64,000 bases of DNA, taken from positions 8,103,001-8,167,000 of the forward strand of contig NZ_CP036433.1 in the NCBI RefSeq assembly GCF_007751035.1. The letters are read 5' to 3'. This stretch comes from Lignipirellula cremea (GTDB lineage: Bacteria; Planctomycetota; Planctomycetia; Pirellulales; Pirellulaceae). A model generated the notes under the pieces. It did no database searches, was not told where the DNA came from, and saw nothing but the letters and a program-made list of their open reading frames with translations. The position numbers and the translations under genes were made by a program. Below, piece by piece: positions 55,833-64,000 of the stretch. Every line of letters begins with the position of its first letter. The stretch's first letter is position 1.

Positions 55833-56081
55833 GTGAAAACAATGGGTCGCCAGTTTGCGGGAGTCCTCGGCTTGACTGCTTGTTGTGTGGTTATCACACG
55901 CGGGCTGATCAACGGAGCCAGTCCCGAAGCGACGATCCCGCCCGCACTAATCGTTTTGTTTCTGTTCGCCGGGATCGGATGGATTGTCGGCCGAATCGCC
56001 GCATCCGCCGTCGATGAATCGGTTCGTACACAGGCCAATGCCGAGCTCGAAGCTTATCAGCAACAGCAAGGCGACGACTAA
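55833..56081 (+). CDS. Small membrane protein in the flagellar cluster
   Basis: The 82-residue protein (GTG start 55833; ATG 55842 is possible) has two hydrophobic helices (GVLGLTACCVVITRG and IPPALIVLFLFAGIGWIVGRI) and a charged tail (DESVRTQANAELEAYQQ). It lies between flhG and fliA, all on the same strand. No family recognised; the conserved place in the cluster is suggestive. Confidence 0.55.
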   Translation: MKTMGRQFAGVLGLTACCVVITRGLINGASPEATIPPALIVLFLFAGIGWIVGRIAASAVDESVRTQANAELEAYQQQQGDD

Positions 56082-56344
56082 GGTCGGGTTGCAAACGAAC
56101 GATCACCCAGGCGCGATGTCGAACGAAGCCCAGGATGCCCGCCCCAAGGCGGCCTCCAGGCGACGAACGCAGTTCGCCGACAATAACAACCGATTCGCCA
56201 CCAGCGAATCACACGGATTTCTCGCCTTTGCCAGAGCGCCAGGAAAGCGTGCGGCAAACGCCGAAACGGCGAGAGGATCCTTGTCACGGAGGATTTCAGT
56301 GACGCCTGCGTCATTGGAACCAGCAACCAATCATGGAGGATTGC
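56082..56344. other. Leader before fliA
   Basis: No supported gene; may contain the fliA leader. GGAGGA at 56335-56340 is its ribosome binding site. Confidence 0.5.
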
Positions 56345-57130
56345 ATGGCCACGACTGTTGCGCAAGCAGACGAGATTCTGGAAGTCTGGAAATCGTATAA
56401 AGTAGATCCCACCAACAAAGAATTGCGCAATCGACTCGTCGAGCGGTACTTGCCGTTGGTAAAGTACAACGGCGAGCGAATCTGGTCGCGGTTGCCCGAA
56501 GGCGTGGAACTCGACGATCTGATCTCCGCCGGCGTGTTTGGACTGATGGACGCGATCGATGCGTTCGACTTGTCCCGCGGCGTCAAGTTTGAAACTTACT
56601 GCGTGCCCCGTATCCGCGGCGCCATGCTCGATGAGCTCCGCACCATGGACTGGGTGCCCCGTCTGGTTCGCTCCAAAGCCAGCAAGCTGGGCGAAGCGAC
56701 CAAGACCCTCGAAGCCCGCCATGGCCGCGCTCCAACCGAGGCGGAACTGTGCGAGTATCTCAGCCTCAATCGCGAAGAGCTGGAGAAAATGGTGACCGAG
56801 GCCAACGCGGTCAACCTGATCAGCCTCAACAAAAAATGGTACGAAACCGACAGCTATAAAGATGTCCGCGAAATCGACATCCTGGAAGACAAAAAGGGAG
56901 AAGATCCCACCCGTCGCGTCCAGAAAAACGATCTGATGCGGCTCGTCACCAAAGGGCTGAACCGGAACGAACGGCTGATCATCATCCTGTACTATTACGA
57001 AGAACTGACGATGAAAGAAATCGGCGCCACGCTCGATCTGAGCGAAAGCCGCGTCAGCCAGATGCACAGCAGTATCGTGCAACGCCTGCAGACCCAGCTC
57101 GGCAAACGCCGGCCTGAATTCGGCACCTGA
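56345..57130 (+). CDS. fliA: Flagellar sigma factor FliA/WhiG (sigma28)
   Basis: The 261-residue sigma factor begins at ATG 56345 with GGAGGA 4 nt upstream; an ATG at 56333 is less well placed. Region 2 shows LVKYNGERIWSRLPEGVELDDL and GLMDAIDAFD, then FETYCVPRIRGAMLDELRTMDW, typical of FliA-type sigma factors. Region 4 has NERLIIILYYYEELTMKEIG and LDLSESRVSQMHSSIVQRL. It directs late flagellar transcription. The gene ends the flagellar block and is followed by an intrinsic terminator. Confidence 0.94.
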   Translation: MATTVAQADEILEVWKSYKVDPTNKELRNRLVERYLPLVKYNGERIWSRLPEGVELDDLISAGVFGLMDAIDAFDLSRGVKFETYCVPRIRGAMLDELRTMDWVPRLVRSKASKLGEATKTLEARHGRAPTEAELCEYLSLNREELEKMVTEANAVNLISLNKKWYETDSYKDVREIDILEDKKGEDPTRRVQKNDLMRLVTKGLNRNERLIIILYYYEELTMKEIGATLDLSESRVSQMHSSIVQRLQTQLGKRRPEFGT

Positions 57131-57182
57131 TGCTAAGCCCGGCGGGCCCCGTTCGTATCCCGCCCCATCAAAAACAAACCGC

Positions 57183-57210
57183 AGGCAGGCCATTTGGCCT
57201 GCCTTTTTTT
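57183..57210 (+). terminator. Intrinsic terminator after fliA
   Basis: AGGCAGGCC (57183-57191), loop ATTT, GGCCTGCCT (57196-57204) and an eight-T run follow: a classical Rho-independent terminator, about 50 bp past the fliA stop. Confidence 0.85.
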
Positions 57211-57266
57211 ATGGCGTCCGGGACCGTTCACTGCGCGGCCGAACGAAGAAGACGAGTTCACCTCCC

Positions 57267-60200
57267 TTAACGACCACGACTACTACCGCCGCGCGGTCCG
57301 CCACCGCCGCCGCCGCGATTGCCGCCGAAGCCGCCGCGCGATCCACCCCCTCCGCCGCCACGGAGGTTGTTGAAGAACTCAATGCGACGCTGCATCTGCG
57401 CTTGAATGTCCTCCGAGCGCGGCTGCTCGGTGGCTGCCGGGGTCGAGGCGCCGGCCGACGTGGTGGACGCCTTTGTGGTTCCCGCGGTGACGGACGATCC
57501 CAGAATCGAAGTCAACGCCCGCTGCACCAGTTCCGGGTTCGCTTTCTTCAGCGTCACCACGCGCAACGTTTCACTCTCGGTGCGGCCGGCCTGGTCCAAC
57601 TGATCGACGAGCGCTTTGACCTCTTCAAACAGCGGATCCGAGGCCGTCACAATCAACGTGTTGCTGCGAGTATCAATCCCGATGCCGATCTTCTCAATCT
57701 GTTCGGCCGCCGCATCACGTCCTCCGCCGCCGCGACCACCGCGACCACCGCCGCCACGGAGCGCCCGCATGAAATCCTCCGGCGAAGGTTGCTGGGGACG
57801 CGCCGCCGCCCCGGTATCGATCCGCGAAGCATAGACCTGCTTGACGACGTTCGCCACTTCCGTGGCGTTGGTGTAAAAGAGTGCGATCATCCGCGGCTTG
57901 CCGCCCGTTTCGACGTTTTCGGGACTCGACTTCTGATCGATCACCCGCAGCAGCTGATCGACCAGGTCCAGGTCGCTGGCGTTGGCTTTGACAATCAGCG
58001 CGTTCAGTCGGGTGTCGGGCGTAATGCTGACCGCACCCGAGGTGGAAAATCCGCCGCCGCTGTCGCCGCCCAGCAGCGATCCCAGCAGGCCGCCGCCCAT
58101 ATCGCCCAGCATGTCGGAAGCCAGGTCGCCCATCAGACCGCCTCCGCCGCCTCCTCCGCCTCCGCCGCCGTCGTCACTGGCCTGGCCGGTGATGACCTGC
58201 TGCAGCAAGGCGGCCGCGATGTCTGCTTTCGCGTATTTCAGGTAATAGACCGTAAAATCTTCGCCGGAAGAGATCGTCTGGTCGGACAGCGACAGCATCA
58301 GGTCTTCGAATTCGTCGAGCGCTTCTTTATCGCTGGAGGCGATGACAATTCCGCCCGGTCCCGGAGCGACGACGATCTCTGCTTTTGGTCCTGTGTCGGC
58401 GGGCGGGTCGGCCGGCGCCTCTTTCTGGAATGCGGCCAGGAAGACCGGCGCCGCGGAATCGGGCACGCGCGACGCTTTCAACGCCTTGCGAAACGCGGCC
58501 GCCTGCTGCTCGCTGGCCGCAGGAACGCCGCCTGCCGGTTTCGCGGCGTCGGGCAGCACGGCCTCGGGTTTGGCGGCGTCAGGTTTGGCGGCGTCGGGTT
58601 TGGCGGCGTCGGGTTTGGCCTCTTCCGCAGGCGGTTTCACTGCTTTGGGCGGGTAGACTTCAAAGCCCGGCGGCGCCGGGTTCGTCGGCGCGGCGGACGG
58701 GTCGTCCCCTTCGTCGCCGCGGAAATCACGCGGGTCTTCAAAACCCCGACGGACGGCCCGCTGCTCCAGGCCTGTCTTCTCTTCCGAAGGCGTCACGACC
58801 CGGATCCGATTTCGCCGCATGGTCGGCCAGAGCGCTTCCATTTGTTCCAACGCGGCGTCGGCGGCGCGTCCGGTCAACGGCACAATGCGCACGTTCCCGC
58901 GGTCTACATCCGCCAGCTCGGAATCGTCTTCCCCCATTTTCTGCAGCAGACTGCGAATCTGATCAATCTGCGACTGCGAACCGCGAATCAGCAGCTGCCG
59001 CGTGACCGGATCGGCTTCCACCCGGGCCGCGCCCGAATCGCCGCCTTCGCCAGCGGGGCCGAACAGTTTATTGATGGCGATCAGCGCCAACTGCGGATCG
59101 ACGGTGCGCAGCTGGATCACTTCGACCTGGCTTTGATCGCGTTGCATTTGCTCCAGCGTGGCGCGAATGGTGGCGTGTTCCGAAGGACGAGCCAGCGCCA
59201 CCAGGTTCCCCGTTTTGGGGTCGGTCGCCAGACGGACATCGGGCAGACCGGCCAGCAGCGTTTGCATCACCTGCAGCACCGACGCCGGATCGGCGTTCGC
59301 CACCGGGTACACTTCCAGCTGCGGCAGCTCGATCGCCAGATTCCCGGTCGGGCCGCCGGTCGCCACGTCGGTTAGTTTCAGGATCTCTTCAAAGCGGGCG
59401 ACAATATCGGGCAGGCCCGACACAAACAGACGCGATCCCAGCGGGTCGACCGCGATCCGGATCGAGCCGTCGGGCGCCGCGTTCAAACCTTCCGGCAGAC
59501 CCAGCAGCTGGCGGGCCACGACCAGGAGCTCATCGGCGGAGATATTCTGCAGGTCAAACACGTGCACCTTTTGATCAGTCACCGTCGGCGGTTTTTCGAC
59601 CGCTTCAATGACGGAGCGGATCGTCCGCAGATTGCCAACCGTTTCCGTCACCAGGATCTGTTTGGCCGACGGCAGCACCACGATCGAACCTTGCGGACCG
59701 AGCAGCTTTTTAATCTCGGTTTCGGCTTCTTCAGGCGACATCCGTTTCAGCTGGAAGAGCGTGCTGAGCAGCTCAAACTGGCCGCGCTGGTCAAGCTCTT
59801 CAGAATCGACGCGTTCCACCAGGGCCGGCGGGATGCCGTCCTCCAGGTTGATCAGCATCAACATCCGTTCCCGGCGGACCAGCGTGAAACCTTTGGTCAG
59901 CAGCACGCTATTGAGCAAGTCGATCGCCTGGGCGGACGTGTAGTCGCGGTTATCGGTGTAATTAAAGGTTCCCGCCGGCGGGGCGTCGAGCACCAACGAC
60001 AGATCGGCCTGCTCCGCGAACCAGTCGAGCACATCTTGCCAGGGGGCGTAACGAAAGCTGAATCGCAACTTCCCTTCGCTCTGCGGAGACCTGGCTCCCA
60101 CGGCCGGGGCCGCCGGTTGCACGGGCGCCGCCGGTTCCATCGGCGCGACGGCATCGGCCGGTTGTTCCGCCGGCAACGGTTGTTCGGCGAGTGCTTCGCC

Positions 60201-60803
60201 CGGCGCCAGGCCGGCCTGGACCTCCCAGGCGACCCGCTGCGGTTTGGTCAGCACGGCGGCAAGGCGGCGTTCAAAATCGGCCCGCACGCGGTCCCGCTGG
60301 TCGGCTCCGCCCTGGGTCATGGCGACGGTTCGCTCGGCCAGCAGCTGTTTCACCTGGAGCGATTGTTCGGGAGACAGTTTGAGCATGGCGGCCGTTTCCG
60401 GATCGGCCAGCGAGACCATTCCGGTGCGACGCACCTGCAGCTGGGCCAGCAATTCACGCTGGGCGGGCGACAGCAGCGCCAGACCGGCCTGTTCTGATGC
60501 GGCGATAAACGGCGCCAGCTCCTTCTGTTGCTCCGCGGGCGGCAGGTCTTTCACGCGCAGCGCCAATTCCAGGGCGGCGTCTTCCCGATCGGCGATCAGC
60601 ATGTCCAGCTGCGCTTTGACCTCGTCGGAAAGCTGCAGCTGCTCGGCGACATCGTCTTCCACAGCCAGGGCTAAGATCCCAACAAAAGCCGACTCTGCAG
60701 CCGATGCGCAAGGCGTCGCCGCCAGGCAGGCCAGCAGGGCGAACAGCCCGCAGACGGAACGAAATCGGTGCGACAATCTCCAGCCGATACGGCATTCGAA
60801 CAC
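57267..60803 (-). CDS. Large secretin-N-repeat protein without a visible secretin barrel
   Basis: From GTG 60803 the protein has 1178 residues; AGGGG lies about 7 nt upstream and a signal peptide follows (SVCGLFALLACLAATPCASA). Repeated NolW/secretin-N-type modules occur: VHVFDLQNISADELLVVARQ, LEVYPVANADPASVLQVMQ, VIQLRTVDPQLALIAINKLF, FTVYYLKYAKADIAAALLQQ and IALFYTNATEVANVVKQVYA. Between them are KPDAA repeats and long Gly runs. The C-terminus is Gly/Arg-rich (about 40 residues). The secretin gate domain (PF00263-like) is not recognisable, unlike GspD or PilQ. It may form a periplasmic ring or a partner of a secretion system. Confidence 0.8.
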   Translation of the reverse strand: MFECRIGWRLSHRFRSVCGLFALLACLAATPCASAAESAFVGILALAVEDDVAEQLQLSDEVKAQLDMLIADREDAALELALRVKDLPPAEQQKELAPFIAASEQAGLALLSPAQRELLAQLQVRRTGMVSLADPETAAMLKLSPEQSLQVKQLLAERTVAMTQGGADQRDRVRADFERRLAAVLTKPQRVAWEVQAGLAPGEALAEQPLPAEQPADAVAPMEPAAPVQPAAPAVGARSPQSEGKLRFSFRYAPWQDVLDWFAEQADLSLVLDAPPAGTFNYTDNRDYTSAQAIDLLNSVLLTKGFTLVRRERMLMLINLEDGIPPALVERVDSEELDQRGQFELLSTLFQLKRMSPEEAETEIKKLLGPQGSIVVLPSAKQILVTETVGNLRTIRSVIEAVEKPPTVTDQKVHVFDLQNISADELLVVARQLLGLPEGLNAAPDGSIRIAVDPLGSRLFVSGLPDIVARFEEILKLTDVATGGPTGNLAIELPQLEVYPVANADPASVLQVMQTLLAGLPDVRLATDPKTGNLVALARPSEHATIRATLEQMQRDQSQVEVIQLRTVDPQLALIAINKLFGPAGEGGDSGAARVEADPVTRQLLIRGSQSQIDQIRSLLQKMGEDDSELADVDRGNVRIVPLTGRAADAALEQMEALWPTMRRNRIRVVTPSEEKTGLEQRAVRRGFEDPRDFRGDEGDDPSAAPTNPAPPGFEVYPPKAVKPPAEEAKPDAAKPDAAKPDAAKPEAVLPDAAKPAGGVPAASEQQAAAFRKALKASRVPDSAAPVFLAAFQKEAPADPPADTGPKAEIVVAPGPGGIVIASSDKEALDEFEDLMLSLSDQTISSGEDFTVYYLKYAKADIAAALLQQVITGQASDDGGGGGGGGGGGLMGDLASDMLGDMGGGLLGSLLGGDSGGGFSTSGAVSITPDTRLNALIVKANASDLDLVDQLLRVIDQKSSPENVETGGKPRMIALFYTNATEVANVVKQVYASRIDTGAAARPQQPSPEDFMRALRGGGGRGGRGGGGRDAAAEQIEKIGIGIDTRSNTLIVTASDPLFEEVKALVDQLDQAGRTESETLRVVTLKKANPELVQRALTSILGSSVTAGTTKASTTSAGASTPAATEQPRSEDIQAQMQRRIEFFNNLRGGGGGGSRGGFGGNRGGGGGGPRGGSSRGR

Positions 60804-61024
60804 GGCAGACCCCTTGCGGCAGACAAAAAAACCTCCAACGATGGGCTCCAGGAACCCAAGTTGGCCCTTGCTATTATGTCGTAGCCCCAGGCAATTACCA
60901 AGGATTTTCGTCGCCTGGACGGGCTTCTGGCCACGTTTTTTTCGCCCTTTGGCAGTACTGCCGGCGCCGCCGCGTTTTACCGCCCCTGGCGACAGCCGTT
61001 TGCCTCCAATCCCCAGCAGCACCG

Positions 61025-62893
61025 ATGACCGCATCGAAATACGGCCCGATCCTTCATTCCGCCGTCGCCGCGGTGCAGGAAGCGGGCGAAGCCCTGCGAC
61101 AAGAATTCCACCAGCAGGGCGGACCCGAAGGTACGGGCGGCCATGCCGAGATCGACGAACGGATCGAAGAGCAACTGCGTGACCGTTTCCGGCAGTTAAC
61201 GCCCTCGTTCCGGATTGTGGGCGAAGAACTGGGCAGCGACTTCCCCGACGATCCCGATTCCGAGCAGCACTGCTGGGTCATTGATCCGAACGACGGCACC
61301 CGGTTCTATCTTTCGGGATTCCGCGGCAGCAGCGTATCGGTCGCTTTGCTCCGCGGCGGCGTTCCCGTGCTGGGCGTGGTGTACGCCTATGGCGCCCCGA
61401 CCGACCACGGCGATCTGTTTGCCTGGGCCGAAGGGGAAACCTTTGAGCGAAACGGCCAGCCGGTGCAGCGGGCCGCCTGGGCGAAGCAGCTCACGCCGGC
61501 CCACACGGTGCTGGTCTCCCAGAACGCCGACTACCATTCGACCGAGTTCGCCGCAGGCACGGCGCCGGCCCGCTTTCGGGCCTGCACCAGTATTGCCTGG
61601 CGCCTGGCGCTGGCGGCCGCGGGCGAAGGCGAAGCGGCCTTGTCGCTCAGTGGACCGGTCGCCTGGGACTATGCAGCCGGGCACGCGCTATTGAAAGCGG
61701 TCGGCGGCGATCTGTACAACAGCCAGGGAGAGCCGATCACTTACACCATGCTTGGCCATAGCTCCAGCGGCGGGGTTTGCGCCGGCGGCGGACCGACGGC
61801 CCGTCAGCTGGCCCAGGCCAACTGGGATGGCGTGTTTGGCGCCCGTCAACGATCGACCACCAGTTACGATCTGGTCCGCCCCCAACGCGGCGACGCCATC
61901 GCCGACGTCGGCTTGCTCGATCGGGCCCAGGGTTGCCTGCTGGGACAGCTGGCCGGCGACTCGCTGGGGGGACTGGTCGAGTTTGAAACGGCCGCCGCGA
62001 TCGCCGCCCGATATCCCGACAAGGTGACCGAGCTGGCGGACGGCGGTTGCTGGGGAAATCTGGCGGGACAGGCGACCGACGACTCCGAGCTGGCATTGCT
62101 GCTGGCCCGCACGCTGGTCGAAGTGGAACAGTTCGACGAGGACGCCATCGCCGCCGCCTACGCTTTCTGGTTCCGCTCCGGGCCTTTTGATATCGGCAAC
62201 ACCACCCGCCAGGCGCTGGCCGCCGCCAACAAGGCGAACAACCAGGGCGACTCGCCCGCCGCCGCATCGCGGGCCGCCGCCAGCCAGTCCAGCCAGGCGA
62301 ACGGAGCGCTGATGCGGATCTCGCCTTTGGCCCTGTTCGGCCATGCCGCCCCGCCGCACGAACTGGTCGCCTGGGCCCAGGCCGATGCGCTGCTCACCCA
62401 TCCGCACCTGGTATGCCAGCACGCCAGCGCCGTGTTTGTCCTGGCGATCCAGCGAGCGCTCGTCACGGGCGATTCGCCACGGGAACTGTACGACTACACG
62501 CTCGCCTGGGCCGAGTCGTCGGACATCCACGCCGACGTGCTGGCTTCGCTGGAACAGGCCAGCTCCGGGCGGCCTGCCGAATACCAGCAGCAGATGGGCT
62601 GGGTGCGGATCGCCCTGCAGAATGCTTTCTACCAGTTGCTGCACGCCGAAACGGCCGCAGAGGGGATCATCGACACGGTAATGCAAGGCGGCGACACCGA
62701 CACCAACGGAGCCATCGCAGGAGCCCTGCTGGGCGCCGCGCACGGGGCAAGCACGCTGCCGTCGCAATGGGTCGACCGACTGCTGACCTGTCGACCGCTG
62801 CCCAAGATCACGCCGACCAAACATCCGCGGCCCCGCGCCTTCTGGCCGGTCGACGCCCTGTTCCTCGCCGAGCGATTACTCACGGCACGGTAA
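61025..62893 (+). CDS. Inositol-monophosphatase-like / ADP-ribosylglycohydrolase fusion
   Basis: The 622-residue protein starts at ATG 61025. Residues 1 to about 235 resemble inositol monophosphatase/3'(2'),5'-bisphosphate nucleotidase: GEELG (66-70), VIDPNDGTRF (85-94) and VAWDYAAGHALLKAVGG (212-228). From about 300 an ADP-ribosylglycohydrolase starts: GCLLGQLAGDSLGG, ATDDSELALLLARTL (metal-binding Asp pair) and, near residue 560, GGDTDTNGAIAGALLGAAHG. ARH proteins remove ADP-ribose from proteins or small molecules. A joined role in nucleotide or ADP-ribose turnover is inferred. It is convergent with ettA. Confidence 0.88.
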   Translation: MTASKYGPILHSAVAAVQEAGEALRQEFHQQGGPEGTGGHAEIDERIEEQLRDRFRQLTPSFRIVGEELGSDFPDDPDSEQHCWVIDPNDGTRFYLSGFRGSSVSVALLRGGVPVLGVVYAYGAPTDHGDLFAWAEGETFERNGQPVQRAAWAKQLTPAHTVLVSQNADYHSTEFAAGTAPARFRACTSIAWRLALAAAGEGEAALSLSGPVAWDYAAGHALLKAVGGDLYNSQGEPITYTMLGHSSSGGVCAGGGPTARQLAQANWDGVFGARQRSTTSYDLVRPQRGDAIADVGLLDRAQGCLLGQLAGDSLGGLVEFETAAAIAARYPDKVTELADGGCWGNLAGQATDDSELALLLARTLVEVEQFDEDAIAAAYAFWFRSGPFDIGNTTRQALAAANKANNQGDSPAAASRAAASQSSQANGALMRISPLALFGHAAPPHELVAWAQADALLTHPHLVCQHASAVFVLAIQRALVTGDSPRELYDYTLAWAESSDIHADVLASLEQASSGRPAEYQQQMGWVRIALQNAFYQLLHAETAAEGIIDTVMQGGDTDTNGAIAGALLGAAHGASTLPSQWVDRLLTCRPLPKITPTKHPRPRAFWPVDALFLAERLLTAR

Positions 62894-62965
62894 CGGCACG
62901 GGGGCTCGCCGAGAAAAGAATAACTGCCGGATATTGATTCGTCGTTTTAAGGAAGGACAGACGCC

Positions 62966-63029
62966 GGACAGTCGCCTTTCACTCCGTGAAAGGACGCATA
63001 CTTTTGCGGAGCAAAAAACGACTGTCCGT
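62966..63029. repeat. Palindromic intergenic element, copy C, cloverleaf-like
   Basis: CGGACAGTCG (62966-62975) pairs with CGACTGTCCG (63020-63029). Inside are two perfect hairpins: CCTTTCAC-TCC-GTGAAAGG (62976-62994) and TTTTGC-GGA-GCAAAA (63003-63017). The whole would form a three-arm structure. It lies between convergent genes and shares its first hairpin with copies A and B. Confidence 0.75.
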
Positions 63030-63060
63030 CGCGTTCACTTTTGTCGCTGCAGCCTGGCTG

Positions 63061-64000
<940 letters not shown>

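Overview
The window reads as chromosomal DNA of a planctomycete, most likely of the Pirellulales. Supporting signs are three DUF1501 twin-arginine-exported proteins, a DUF1549/DUF1553 protein beside a pre-peptidase-domain (PPC) protein, a TIGR03067-type secreted protein, a sulfatase, a ThuA-like protein and a GC-rich base composition. Genus and species cannot be assigned from the sequence alone. No rRNA, tRNA, CRISPR array, complete insertion sequence or prophage was seen.

Layout. 0-6 kb: a metallophosphoesterase, a small secreted protein, a CBS-pair protein, then the 2-oxoacid:ferredoxin oxidoreductase genes korA and korB; korB carries its own C-terminal CBS pair. 6.2-13.1 kb: a leftward operon of a small protein, DUF1501, a PPC protein and DUF1549/DUF1553. 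13.1-14.4 kb: a poorer-GC stretch with repeats and one orphan gene. 14.4-18.3 kb: a GNAT acetyltransferase, typA and a second DUF1501. 18.5-25.7 kb: a complete phosphate regulon in the order phoR-pstS-pstC-pstA-pstB-phoU-phoB, with candidate 11-bp-periodic Pho boxes. 25.8-29.2 kb: a methyltransferase-like protein, a His/Asp-repeat ZIP transporter, a zinc-ribbon membrane protein and a small putative DNA-binding protein. 29.2-30.1 kb: a gene-free stretch. 30.1-32.9 kb: aguA and aguB (agmatine to putrescine) and, divergently, ung. 33-42 kb: a transglutaminase-like membrane protein, glycerate kinase, a third DUF1501, an amidase and an acyltransferase-like membrane protein. 42-45 kb: an NsrR/Rrf2-like regulator with a clear sigma70 promoter and operator, a c-type cytochrome and a MOSC protein. 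45-50.7 kb: ThuA-like, sulfatase, enolase-superfamily, ubiquitin-like and ACT-domain proteins. 51-57.1 kb: the flagellar control block flhA-flhF-flhG-small membrane protein-fliA, closed by an intrinsic terminator. 57.3-64 kb: a large secretin-N-repeat protein, a fused inositol-monophosphatase/ADP-ribosylglycohydrolase, and the 3' part of ettA.

Noteworthy signals: (1) a pair of tandem MITE-like units bounded by CTAG/CTCG/CTAG at 41896-42142; (2) several families of palindromic repeats, often placed where two genes converge; (3) the KorB-CBS fusion beside a related free CBS protein; (4) the IMPase-ARH fusion; (5) an FlhG whose P-loop lysine is alanine; (6) a secretin-like protein with no recognisable beta-barrel domain; (7) a promoter-operator for the NsrR-like regulator and another for the ZIP transporter. 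I saw no obvious defence system or biosynthetic cluster. The most original material is the set of repeat elements and the domain fusions.
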